From contig NW_003314324.1 in assembly GCF_000143415.4 (NCBI RefSeq), forward strand, positions 443,811-507,810: a stretch of 64,000 nucleotides of DNA, written 5' to 3'. Positions 54,675-64,000 of the stretch are shown piece by piece. The notes beneath the pieces were generated by a model, which saw only the letters and a program-made list of their open reading frames with translations, was not told where the DNA came from and did not search any database. The stretch is from Selaginella moellendorffii. Its lineage: Eukaryota; Streptophyta; Lycopodiopsida; Selaginellales; Selaginellaceae. Positions within the stretch are counted from its first letter, which is position 1. Each line of letters starts with the position of its first letter. Position numbers and translations under genes: made by a program.

Positions 54675-54837
54675 CTCTTCCTTCGACTCTGGAACAGCAA
54701 TTAATGTAATTGTTTGATGTTATATAATTGCAGTTGAAAAATTAAACTCAATTGATGGTGGTGTTTATGTATAACTCTTCCTACTCTTATTGTCAATCCT
54801 CGTGTTCATCTAGAATTCTTCCATAGAAATGATGTGT
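54675..54837 (+). mobile_element. Short family A gag fragment (copy A5)
   Basis: Matches the first ~55 codons of the A1 gag region (TCTGGAACAGCAATTAATG..., then counterparts of NNQTQLM and NPRVRPEFF) at about 75%. It ends where DNA upstream of the Lnt-like gene begins. Confidence 0.6.
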
Positions 54838-54979
54838 AGTGAAAAAATTATAACTGCTAGATTAAGGTATATTCTAAAATACACCTAAATATTTATAGTA
54901 TAATCCTTTTACATTTAATTTTTGATAAATATAATGAGAATATAAATTACCACCTACATTCAAACAAGCACCAAGAGAC

Positions 54980-56725
54980 ATGACGAAGGTGGCACTGTTG
55001 GTCGTTCTCTCGGCTGCATGCACCTTCTTCTCCGGATTCCAAAACGTTGCCATTTGTTCTTGGCTCCAGCCATTTCTCCTCTTGCATTTCTTCCACAAGT
55101 CAGGGATTTCGCGCAATTCTTTCTCATGGCGCTCCGCGGCGCTCACAATCCTCCTGGCGCTCCTCCTCCAGACCACCGCCGCGAGCCTGGCGTTCCTGGC
55201 ATTCTTCCCGGGAAAGGTGAGCCCGGACAGCTCCACGGCCAGCAGCGTGCCAATTGTGGGAATAATCTGGGCACTGGCGCTGTGGATGTTTCTTCTCCTC
55301 CCATTTCTTGCAAGCATCGGCTACAGGAAGCGTTTTGACCGAGCAAGAACGTCCCAGCCGCTGGTATTCGCGTCCATCTGGACCACGGCGTGGTTGTTGT
55401 GGAATCGACTCGGCGGCGTCGGCTCCTTCCTCCATCCCGCCGTTTCCCAGGTTACAATCTTGCCGCTGGTGATGAGCGCCGGTGTGTGGGGGATCGATGG
55501 GATCGCATTCCTCATGGCGTGGTTCTCGGCGATTCTCCACGACAGGGCCGTTCTCGACGAGAATCTTTCCAAGATGGAGAAATCCGATAAGAAGCGTGCT
55601 ACGCAGCTGCATCGCGGCCACTCCCTGGCGTTTGGAGCCATTGCTCTCTCGATCTTGTTCTACGGCAGCGCCAGGGTCTCCATTTTCTCGGGGGATTTCT
55701 TCCAGAAGGACATCGCCCTCACGATGAAGAAAACAGTGCCGGTCTCTTGCGTCCTGGGCAAGGTCCTCTTCTACGAGGACATGGATGTGATGCTCAACAA
55801 GACGAACCAGCGCCTCCGAGCTGGCGATCGATTGGTCCTCTGGTCCGAGGCTGCGGTGAAACTCGACCTCAAACAGGAGAGGGATTCTCTCCAATTCAAA
55901 GCCGGACAGATCGCTTCCCAGCACGGTGCCTACGTTGGCATCACTTACGAGTACAAGGACGCGAGCGTCGGGAACTATTTCGACCTCGTTCTTCCCGATG
56001 GCTCCATTGGATTTAGCTACAGGAAATCCCACTTGGTTCCATTCATGGAGTGGTATGGAACTCCAGGGGATCCCATTCTTCCTGCCATCAAGACCGAGCT
56101 CGGCCGGATTGGAGGAGCTATTTGTTACGATTTCGAGTTTCCAGACCTGATGCGGCAGGCCGGGAAAAAGAGGTAGAGCGAAGTTATGACGGTGTTCTCT
56201 AAGTTTCTGGTGAATGTGCTAGGATTGATATCATGCTCCAACCAGCCGCGACTTGGGGAGCAAGCGGTCCCCGGGCGAAAGAGGCCGATGCTTTCCGTGT
56301 CGTGGAGAATGGCTTCAGTTGGTTTCGATGCTCCACGGGAGGCGTTTCAGCGGTTGTAGATCCATATCTCCAGACATTCGATTACAGGTGTGACAGTTTT
56401 GATCAATCAAAGCTCTCTAATATTCTTCTGTTTCTTTGGCAGGGAAGGTATCTCTGACTCGGTCTTCGCCATGGCACTCCCAGTAATCGGGAAGGCCTGG
56501 ACGCTTTACCCAAGCTACGGCTTTCTTTTCGCTTGGCTAGTGGCAGCACTCGCTGCGGTACACGTCTCCATGCTCTGCCTCCCTCTTGGAGTCGTGATGT
56601 ACATCCTTGACAAGTCCCCTCCCGCCTTTGCGTTCTACATCACTGGTGACCGATCCTTCAAGGAGTTTGAGAGGTCGGAGCTACGTTGCGTGCTGTTGCC
56701 AGAGGAATCAAGCGTGCTTGTCTAA
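54980..56725 (+). CDS. Apolipoprotein N-acyltransferase-like (Lnt-like) membrane nitrilase-fold protein, intact copy
   Basis: Three exons joined by GT-AG introns give one 546-aa frame: 54980-56172, 56223-56387 and 56443-56725 (introns of 50 and 55 bp, both phase 2). Residues 1-240 hold about six hydrophobic helices. Residues ~255-480 are a carbon-nitrogen hydrolase domain with Glu290 (VLWSE), Lys349 (SYRKSHLVPF) and Cys382 (GGAICYDFEFPD), the triad of the nitrilase superfamily. The YxKxHLVPFxE pattern and overall plan match bacterial Lnt, which transfers an acyl chain to lipoprotein N-termini. A final helix (FLFAWLVAALAAVHVSM) lies near the C-terminus, as in Lnt. Length is close to bacterial Lnt (~510 aa). 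The plant substrate is unknown. Two broken copies are at 7565-8311 and 13063-14216. Confidence 0.85.
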
Positions 56726-57389
56726 GGTTCCTGTGAAGCGCAATCTGTAAAGAAGTGTATACAAAACATGGGTGATATGGACGTAGCATTTGCATTGACT
56801 TAATCGTCGTTTGGTGCAGCGAGACTAGGCCGGATACCGAAGCACCGCACGATTTGGAGGAGTCCAAGGCGTTGGATCGAGTCAGCTGGAGTATCGATTG
56901 CAAAGAAGGCAGCCCCACGCTGCCATGACGAGGGCATCGCGTTCCATCTCCATCGCTCTGACGTGTGAGCATCGTGGGGCAAAGGAATATTTGCTTTGTT
57001 AGTACCTATCATGGCAGCAAGTATCGTCGTCAGGCATTAAACATTGATCGTTTTCTAGTTTTCCATGAAGAGTTTTGAGAACATTCGCATAGAATCAAAC
57101 ACATTCCCTCACGCGGATCATCAAACACAATTTTCACCTGCTGCACTTTCCACACACCTCAATCGCTAGGTATCTGTCTGATTGAAGTTGCTTGCGATCT
57201 CTTGGAGCCCCTGGTGATTTGGTGCAGGAGGTCCACGCTCACATCCTGGAATGATGGGTGTTATATAGACAAATGATTTGTATTTTCCCATTTTGTCATT
57301 ATTTGAATTTATCAAGCATGAAACGCAATTGGTACATCTAGTCTTAAATTCTCGAGCAATTTGACAACATAATCCAGGCAGCAGTTTAT
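56726..57389. other. Spacer with a short minus-strand frame shared with unit 2
   Basis: Contains a 70-codon minus frame (57012-56800, beginning MIGTNKANIPLPHDAH and including AAFFAIDTPADSIQRLGLLQ) whose unit 2 counterpart is at 12794-12997. It might be an exon of an unidentified gene. No start context or partner exon is evident. Confidence 0.25.
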
Positions 57390-58130
57390 TTTTTCCTTAG
57401 ATTCTATCAATGCCAAGCCCATACATTTGCCAGGAGAGGATACATAGCTCTGCTGCTCGCCATTTTGATATGCAGGTTCCACACTCGAGGCTCCGACATG
57501 CAGCTAAAAGGCACAGCCAATTCAAAGAAGTGGGAACAAATGGCATGTTTCCGATGAGTTCTCTTGCATTGTCAATATAACCAGCTCTTGCCAAGCCATC
57601 GATTATGCAGGAGTAATGCTGGTGACATGGCTGAATGCCACAGTCAAAAGCCATCGAAACAAAGCAACACTGCCAACTTGGCCATGAGCATTGAGAGCGG
57701 AGACAAATCCAACTTGGTGGTAAATGCCGGCCATCTGCATAGTGTGAAACAACTTAAACACAGAAACCGAATCCCCTGCTTGGGTACATGCACTGAGCAT
57801 TGCATCCCAAGAAACTTCATTCTTCCCTGGCATCTGGGCAAAAGTTTTTCTTGCAAGTGAACTCTGGCCACTAAGGCCATAGGCAGCAAGCATTATAGTC
57901 CAAGAAATTACGTCCTTCTCCACCATTGCATTGAACATGACCCTTGCTTCTACCATATACCCGTTTTGGGCATAAGCATCAAGCATGGTGTTCCAAGAAA
58001 CTAGCTGTTGGTATGGCATTTTATGGAAAACTCGTCGTGTCAAAGTCCATATCGTGTCAAAGTCCATATCTCTTGATCCTGTGTAGACATACAATAATGA
58101 ACTCCACAATACTAAATTTTAACATGGCAT
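57390..58130 (-). pseudogene. Second PPR gene, inverted partial copy (unit 3)
   Basis: Minus strand 58109-57603 encodes about four PPR repeats (SRDMDFD, QQLVSWNTMLDAYAQNGYMVEA, EKDVISWTIMLAAYGLSG, KNEVSWDAMLSACTQAG). After a frameshift, 57654-57397 encodes the E-like motif (DCGIQPCHQHYSCIIDGLARAGY, NMPFVPTSLNWLCLLAAC). It is better preserved than the unit 2 copy but frameshifted and 5'-truncated. A 20-bp repeat of CATATCGTGTCAAAGTC type occurs near 58040-58065. Confidence 0.75.
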
Positions 58131-58139
58131 TTTGTCAAA

Positions 58140-58650
58140 TATGCACTTTATTATTCTTGCATCTAAATTTGCAATCTAGTGTCATTTTATATTTAGTAAG
58201 TTTTTGTAATTGTTTTAAAGACTAATTTTTGGGACTAAAGTAAAATCCTAAAGCATGCATTCTTTTACAAAGGGGGGTTTTGTTTATAAGCCTTTTTTCT
58301 ATTCTATTAGCTTAATTTAGTGCTTAACAATCTTTCAGGAATGATCATTTACAATTATATTTAGGCTATCCTTTAGTCACCATGGTACTTCTCTTAAGGT
58401 TTACCAACTTTGGTTCTCCTTCTATATTTGTCAGCCATGAGAATTAAATTAGGCTCCAATACCAATGTTATACTCTTAAAGTTCTTCACCATTTAAGCAC
58501 CCTTGAGCTTTTGAGTTTTTGATGAATTCCAAATGTATAATAAGGATAATAGGTAAACTAAGCATGGTTGACTAACTTAAAGCATAATTTCACTTATGTG
58601 ATTGTCTCTATTCTGTGTTTCACTAAGGTTTAAGCCCAATCTCTATAATT
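58140..58650. mobile_element. Degraded LTR-element remnant (unit 3 copy)
   Basis: Inverted counterpart of 11260-11765. It carries GGCTCCAATACCA (complement of a primer-site-like motif, about 58451-58463) and a stretch at 58530-58645 that aligns in direct orientation with the middle of the chromovirus LTR. Confidence 0.4.
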
Positions 58651-59447
58651 CCAGAAGGGATTAGAGTGTGGCATTGCCTATCTCAAGTTCCTTCTACTGC
58701 AATGGACACTTAGCAATTTCAACAACAAATCCCCCTACTCAATCATGTTTGGGTCGGACAAATGTGGCACCACCAACAAGGTGCACTTCATCTACAAGTA
58801 CAAGGGCCCCAAATCCGATAAGCACATCAAGCATCACCTCAAGTACCCGCCATCGCCAATGGCTGACAAGCTCTTTCACATCTACACAGCAGTGATCTAC
58901 CCGAACAACACACTCAAGATCCTCATCGATGGCAAGGAGGAGAAGAGCATTGACCTCCTCTCGAGCAACTTCAAGCTGGCCGTGATCCGGCCCAAGAGCA
59001 TCTGCGATCCCGACAACAAGAAGCCCGACTGCATCGTCCAAATCTCAATCCCTATCACCAAGATCGGCTCTAGATCCAGCCTGTCTAACTCGAAGTACTC
59101 CGGGTTCGGTATTTGCTTCAGAGCCCAGATCCCCTTGTAAGCCGAGCTGTCAATCATCGGAGGATACCACTTCCCCTTGTAGTCCAGGTTCCTCTACATG
59201 GGCCTCTTCCATTCTCCACACCCAGACGCTTCCTCACACTTTGGGTTGCTGATCTTCGGGGGTCCTCCTTGTCGTCCCAGTCCGCGGGCTTGCTAGCTTC
59301 TAGATCGTCAACCTCGTCTGGCTCGTTGTCCAGCCAGTCATTGGGCTTGACCACCTCTGAGTCCTCGATCTCCAGTGGAGCGTCCCGTCCCAATCCCCGG
59401 GCTTGGTAGCTTTTGGATCAGGGATCTTCTCCGGCTCGTCCCAGTCT
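58651..59447 (+). pseudogene. CNX: Calnexin copy 3 with its distal half inverted
   Basis: 58660-59025 reads on the plus strand as the lectin-domain end ([38 protein letters not shown]) up to DPDNKKP. At about 59026 the orientation flips: 59447-59030 on the minus strand encodes the following P-domain part ([16 protein letters not shown]..., [27 protein letters not shown]), with small deletions. In copies 1 and 2 these two parts are continuous on one strand. Exons for the membrane helix and tail are missing. Non-functional. Confidence 0.82.
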
Positions 59448-60946
59448 TGGGATTTTGATAACCATTAGATTGGTTTCAATTAAAATCATTTTCTTCTGTA
59501 TATAAACTATTGGTTAATTGATATGCACATTTTTATATTTCATTTCCATATTTCATGCACTCACATTTGTGAAGGAGAGAAGTAATTTTCATTGTCTTTA
59601 AAGGTGTCTGGATTTAGGATATTAGTTTAGATCTACCTTTTGTATCATCTAGATCTCTCTTTTCTTCTAACTTTTTCAATTTTTTCTCTTTTCCTTTTTC
59701 CTTTTTGTTTATCTTTATGGTAAAGTAGCAACTTCCTCCTCCTTTGGTTGATGTAATTGCTCAATGCTATATGGTTATAATTAAACAATCAAACTTAGTT
59801 AATAGTGGCATTTACGTCGCATGATACAGCTCTTCTTGCTTTTACTGTCAATCCTTGCGTTTAGCCAGAGTTCTTCTATAGGAGTTCTAGAGATGATATA
59901 TATTATTAGTTTGATCATTTTATGGTAATTGCCACAAATAATTCTTGGGATGATGCTTAGCATCTGCATGAGTTTCCCACGTGTCTCCAAGAAATGGCAC
60001 TATAGTGGTAAAATTGTTTGAGTGTAGCCACTCATGCATTCTTCCAGATGTCTTCAAATGTACATTTTGACATACCAATGATTGTGATAATACCTTCCAA
60101 CAATTGCATTGTCTTTGTCAAGGGCCATTTGAGTTGTTATTGCCAACATTTCGTCAAAATCTTGTAGTACTTATCATATTTGATAATGCTCTTCTCTCGA
60201 CAGTTACGAGACATCACCTTTTCCACTTCTCGCTACACATCATTTAGCTCCACTTTCTATAAAAGATGGTTCTATTCCAATGGAGGTTGATGCTATTACT
60301 GCTCGAGTTTAAGAACGAAGGTGAGAATGTAGTCATGGCCATGATATCCACTGTTGGATGTGTGATGAAATTGGTCACACCTATCGGTCTTGTCAATGTT
60401 TTCCGGATTAGCGACCTCTATTTTTTGGGTGGATACTTTGGCTTCAATAATGTCCTATTGCTACTACTATAGTAGAAGGTTTGAACACCTTGATGCTTAT
60501 GAGAAATGAGGAGTTGCACAAGTAGCAAAGGGTCCTTGCACAAATAAGTCAATAACCTCTTCATCTTTCTTTTGAGAGTAATATTAAGAGGTTCACTTAA
60601 TACTAGTTCATTCAATATTTACTTTCTAAGCTTGTTTTTATAACAAGAAGTCTTCTATTATTCTCTCCTTAATGGTTGATATAGGCTTGAATTTATCCTT
60701 TATTGCTTGGTCTGTTTTCGCACATTGCTGACTATATTTGCGTTGTAAAGCAAAGCCAAATTTCATTCTTTATAGTAACAGTTGTACATATAAATGTGCA
60801 CGGGATCAAGCAGACCTAGTTGTGAATATGGGCAATCTCGAGTTTGAGCTACAGTTATTGCAGATGGTGCTAAGTTAAACTTTTGACTTCATCTTTGGTA
60901 TAGATTGGTTATAACATAATCATGTTAAGTGTCACTTTGAGGCTTC

Positions 60947-61108
60947 TATAGCACACCTTATCTCTCTCCCCTTAAGCCAATTAGAAAAGGGGCAATTACT
61001 TGATGAGAGAGCCCTTAATGGCTATTTTATCCTCATTTATCCCCCAAGGTTCCAAGGATCCACGGTAACAGTATATCCAAATCTCATCCCATGATCACAT
61101 GCGTTACA
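60947..61108 (-). mobile_element. Solo LTR of the TRIM family with target duplication
   Basis: 162 bp, same length and about 88% similar to the TRIM LTRs at 39020 and 39577, with GCTTC duplicated on each side (60942-60946, 61109-61113). It splits the protease region of copy A6. Confidence 0.88.
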
Positions 61109-61852
61109 GCTTCTCTCCATTTTTTTATACTTCTTTATATTTTTTCCATTCCTTTCACTTTTGTTCTTTTACATCCCTTTACTTTTATCTCTACTTCCAT
61201 CACTTTTGTCTCTCCAGTACTTCTTCTTATATTTCCGTCTTGTTCCTCTATTCCCTCTTCCAATCCCTTCAATAGTTTTTTTGTTGTAGCGGTTGACTAG
61301 CTTGTATATTGATCTCTTTGAATTTGACCTATCATCTAGGGTTAAGATTACAATACGTCATTCTATTCCAATTAAGGATGCTCATCCAATCAATATTCTT
61401 GTTCGTCATCAGTCACAAAAAGCAATCAAGATTTTATATATAAACATCAAGGAGATGTTGGAAAGGGGTGTTGTTCGAAAATTATAGAGTCCTTGGGCAT
61501 GTGAAATTGATCTTGTGACAAAGCCTGATGGGAGTATTTATTTCTACATTGACTATCATCTGTTAAATGAAGTGACAATTCTGGATGTGTACCCTCTTTC
61601 TCACACTACTGATTTCTTGGATTGTTTGGGGAAAAGTTGTTGATTCACCAAGTTAGATATTGTTTCTGGGTACTGGCAAATGCTAATGGCCAAGGAAGAT
61701 ATTTCAAAAACTACTTTTGATACACCACTTAGTTTGTAAAAAATTTTTATGATGTTGTTTGGTTTGAATAATGTTCTAGCAACTTTCCAATGGATGATAG
61801 ATAAGGTTCTTTGTGATGCCGGAGGTGACTATTGACTTCATTAATGATGTCT

Positions 61853-63406
61853 TTTTCCATTTTACTTTAGTCACTTAATCATACCTTTGACCACTTGGAA
61901 GAGTCTCACTCACGATCTCTATAAGTCTTATTCCCAATTTGGGGACATGGTAGCCCCATGAATGGCATCTATACCACTCAACATTTGCACTTAATGTAAG
62001 TGCTCTATGTGTCTAATCTTATAATAGACACCCAAAGGTACTACTAACATATCAGTCCATTCATCTTTGTCTCATAAATAATTTAACACCACCCGTACCA
62101 TAGTCTCCTCTTCCAAAGATTAGGCCATCTGTCCATGAGTGGTCATCCTATGACCACACCTTAGCATCTTAGAATGCCTAGAGACATCAGAAACAACTTT
62201 CCCCAATATCTCTTTTTTGGTCCCCACTAAATCCCTTTCCATTCACAGTCATGCTCCCTAACATCACCACTAGGTCAAGGCGCAAAGGCCCAACAACTAA
62301 GTCTTATTGACCTCTAGGATTTCCTTGCCACATGATCACATCCTTAGTCACTACACAAGAGGATTGTTCCTTTTCTTTTCTATAGTTTGAGACTTTGGGA
62401 TGACATTTCAAAATACTTTAGCCCAACGTAAGCCTCAGGGGTACTCTCTTTACATTCTGCATTTGGGTGCTCTATCCATATGGCTAGAGCAAGGTTTCAA
62501 TGAGCCACGCCTAGTATCTAAGTAAGTAGTGCCACCCACACTTGGATTGGGAGCATTGACTAATCGATCTCTTAGAAGAGCTAGAGCTAGCTTTTAAACA
62601 CTTCACCAAGTTACTTCATTTATCCATCCGTGTTTATTATAGCCTTGGACTCCTTAGTGGTTATATCATTACCCACCACATGGGTATAGCCTTCCTTGGT
62701 CACACTAGCCTTTTCTAACCAAATTGGCTCCTCCCTCAAGGTGATACTTACCAAACCCCCCAAAGTCTAGGAGATGATCACTTTGGGCTTTCACCCTTGG
62801 ACCCGGACTCGAACTTGGACTCAAACTTGAACCCGGCCTCAGTCTCAGACTCGAACTCAACCCCAATCTTGGCCCTGGTCTTAGTCTCAGTCTCAGTTTT
62901 GGTCTTGGTCTCGGTCTCGGTCTTAGTCTAGGTCTCAGTCTCGGTCTTGGTCTTGGTTTTGTTCCCGGTCTTGATCCCTATCTTGGATTCCGTTTCAGAG
63001 TCCTTCTCGAATTCCATCTTGGATTCCTTCTCAGACTCTTTTTCGGACTTCAACTCAAATTCCTTCTTAGACTCCTTCTCGAACTCTATCTCAGACTTCT
63101 TCTTGGACTCTATCTCAGACTCATTTTTGAACTCCATCTCAAACTCATTTTTATACTTGATCTTGACACTTCCATGTGTCACGACATTTGTTATGTGTTA
63201 GTCCTTCTTATATCCCTTTAGAGACTCATTCACTGATTATTTCATGCTCATTCCTCGAGCACTTTGTTTAGAGTTCCACTCTTGCTCTCAACTTTTCAAC
63301 TTGAAGTTTTTAGTTCAAATGTGTTACACTCGTTTAGCTTACACTTTAACCACTACCACATGGCACCCTCTCAGCTCCATTTTGGGGCTTAGAGATTTGT
63401 CTCATA
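61853..63406 (-). mobile_element. Old solo LTR of the LARD-like family, inverted
   Basis: On the minus strand it starts TATGAGACAAATCTCTAAGCCCC and contains the hexamer-type array (63170-62800), the GGTGAAAGCCCAAAG block (about 62800-62785) and the closing ACTAAAGTAAAATGGAAAAA. About 1554 bp and roughly 75-80% similar to the young LTRs at 41656 and 47506. About 60 bp of the host element seem to be lost at the insertion site. No clear target duplication. Confidence 0.75.
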
Positions 63407-64000
63407 GTAAAGTGCTAGATTAGCTATGGGAAGTTGGTTTAAAGCTGAAGCAATCAAAGTGCATATTTAGGTCCAAAGACACAACTTATCTTGGGTATCA
63501 TATTTCTTGTGAAGGTTTGTAAATTGATTTTGACAAATTTATAGCTATTCTTAAATTCTGTACTCTAAAGTGTGTGAATGATATGCAACACTTCTTAAAA
63601 AAAGTGCAATATCTCAGCTATTTAATTTATCATCCTTTTTTTATCATACTATACCATTGCGAGCATTGTTGAAGTTGTCAATATCATTTTTCACCTAGTC
63701 CATAGATTGTAGGCCAGCGTTTACATATCTCAAAGAGTTGTTGACAACTTCTTTAGTTTTGGTATATCTTGACTACATTTGACCTTTCATTTTATGTGTG
63801 GATGTTTTTGATATCAATCTTGGAGGTGTATTGATGCAAGAAAGTTCAATTGTGCTTGGTCAGCACCATCCCATTGCATACATCAACTGTACATTACAAT
63901 TGGCAAAGGTGAATTACTCCATGACAAAGAAAGAGTGTTTAACAACAGTTTGGGGTTTTGAGAAATTTCATGGCTATCTATATAGTTCTCAAACATTACT

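Larger units (their letters stand above)
59448..64000 (+). mobile_element. Degraded family A copy running off the window (copy A6)
   Basis: Starts inside the LTR (59448-59565). A leader and gag riddled with stops follow (59730-60540), then protease (60650-60946), a solo TRIM LTR insertion, a Pro-RT linker and RT (61109-61852, with FDLSSxVKI, PWACE, and LEYPTKFMM-like decayed blocks). A 1.55-kb solo LTR insertion is next, then the RT end and RNase H (63407-64000, DINLGGVLMQE and TKKECLTTVWGFEKFHGYLY). Strong C-to-T type decay. The 3' part lies beyond the window. Confidence 0.8.

Noticed and set aside
56800-57012. 70-aa minus frame as a gene, possibly a terpene-synthase-type exon
   Set aside because: Only a vague resemblance, the middle is out of frame in the unit 2 copy, and no neighbouring exon could be found. 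Reported only as an unassigned frame.

Overview
Plant nuclear DNA, most likely a lycophyte such as Selaginella moellendorffii. This assignment is inferred from PLS-class pentatricopeptide (PPR) genes, a calnexin gene with 62-68 bp introns, a nitrilase-fold gene with 50 and 55 bp introns, and abundant Ty3/gypsy and Ty1/copia elements. The window is a gene-poor, retrotransposon-rich region built by repeated segmental duplication. No bacterial-style operons, rRNA or CRISPR were seen.

Layout. 1-8356: unit 1 (PPR gene cut by the window edge, a divergent pair of small Gly/Cys-rich genes, a 5'-truncated calnexin, an LRR fragment, a second PPR gene, and an N-terminal fragment of an apolipoprotein N-acyltransferase-like (Lnt-like) gene). 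8357-14310: unit 2, a tandem and more decayed copy in the same order. 14311-19320: a nearly complete Ty3/gypsy element (family A) inserted beside the unit 2 Lnt copy. 19398-25012: a degraded family A copy, an inverted PPR copy, an inverted family A 3' half and a small LTR scrap. 25010-37781: a decayed chromovirus followed by a non-coding relative that shares its LTR, giving three internal/LTR blocks in a row. 38207-38306: assembly gap. 38570-53766: an inverted family A copy that received a miniature LTR element (TRIM) and a Ty1/copia element, the latter itself split by a 7.6 kb non-coding LTR element (LARD-like). 54980-59447: unit 3, an inverted copy of the Lnt-PPR-calnexin block, holding the only apparently intact Lnt-like gene. 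59448-64000: another degraded family A copy carrying two solo LTRs, running off the window.

How it fits together. Only a few loci look functional: the intact Lnt-like gene at 54980-56725 (three exons, 546 aa, Glu-Lys-Cys triad visible), the Gly/Cys-rich pairs, and perhaps the edge PPR. All other gene copies are truncated, frameshifted or internally inverted. The most interesting item is a textbook -1 frameshift signal at the gag-pol junction of the family A element: a GGGAAAC heptamer in the correct register, a 6-nt spacer and a perfect two-stem H-type pseudoknot. The nested elements can be dated relative to one another from target-site duplications and from an apparent empty site in the paralogous unit.
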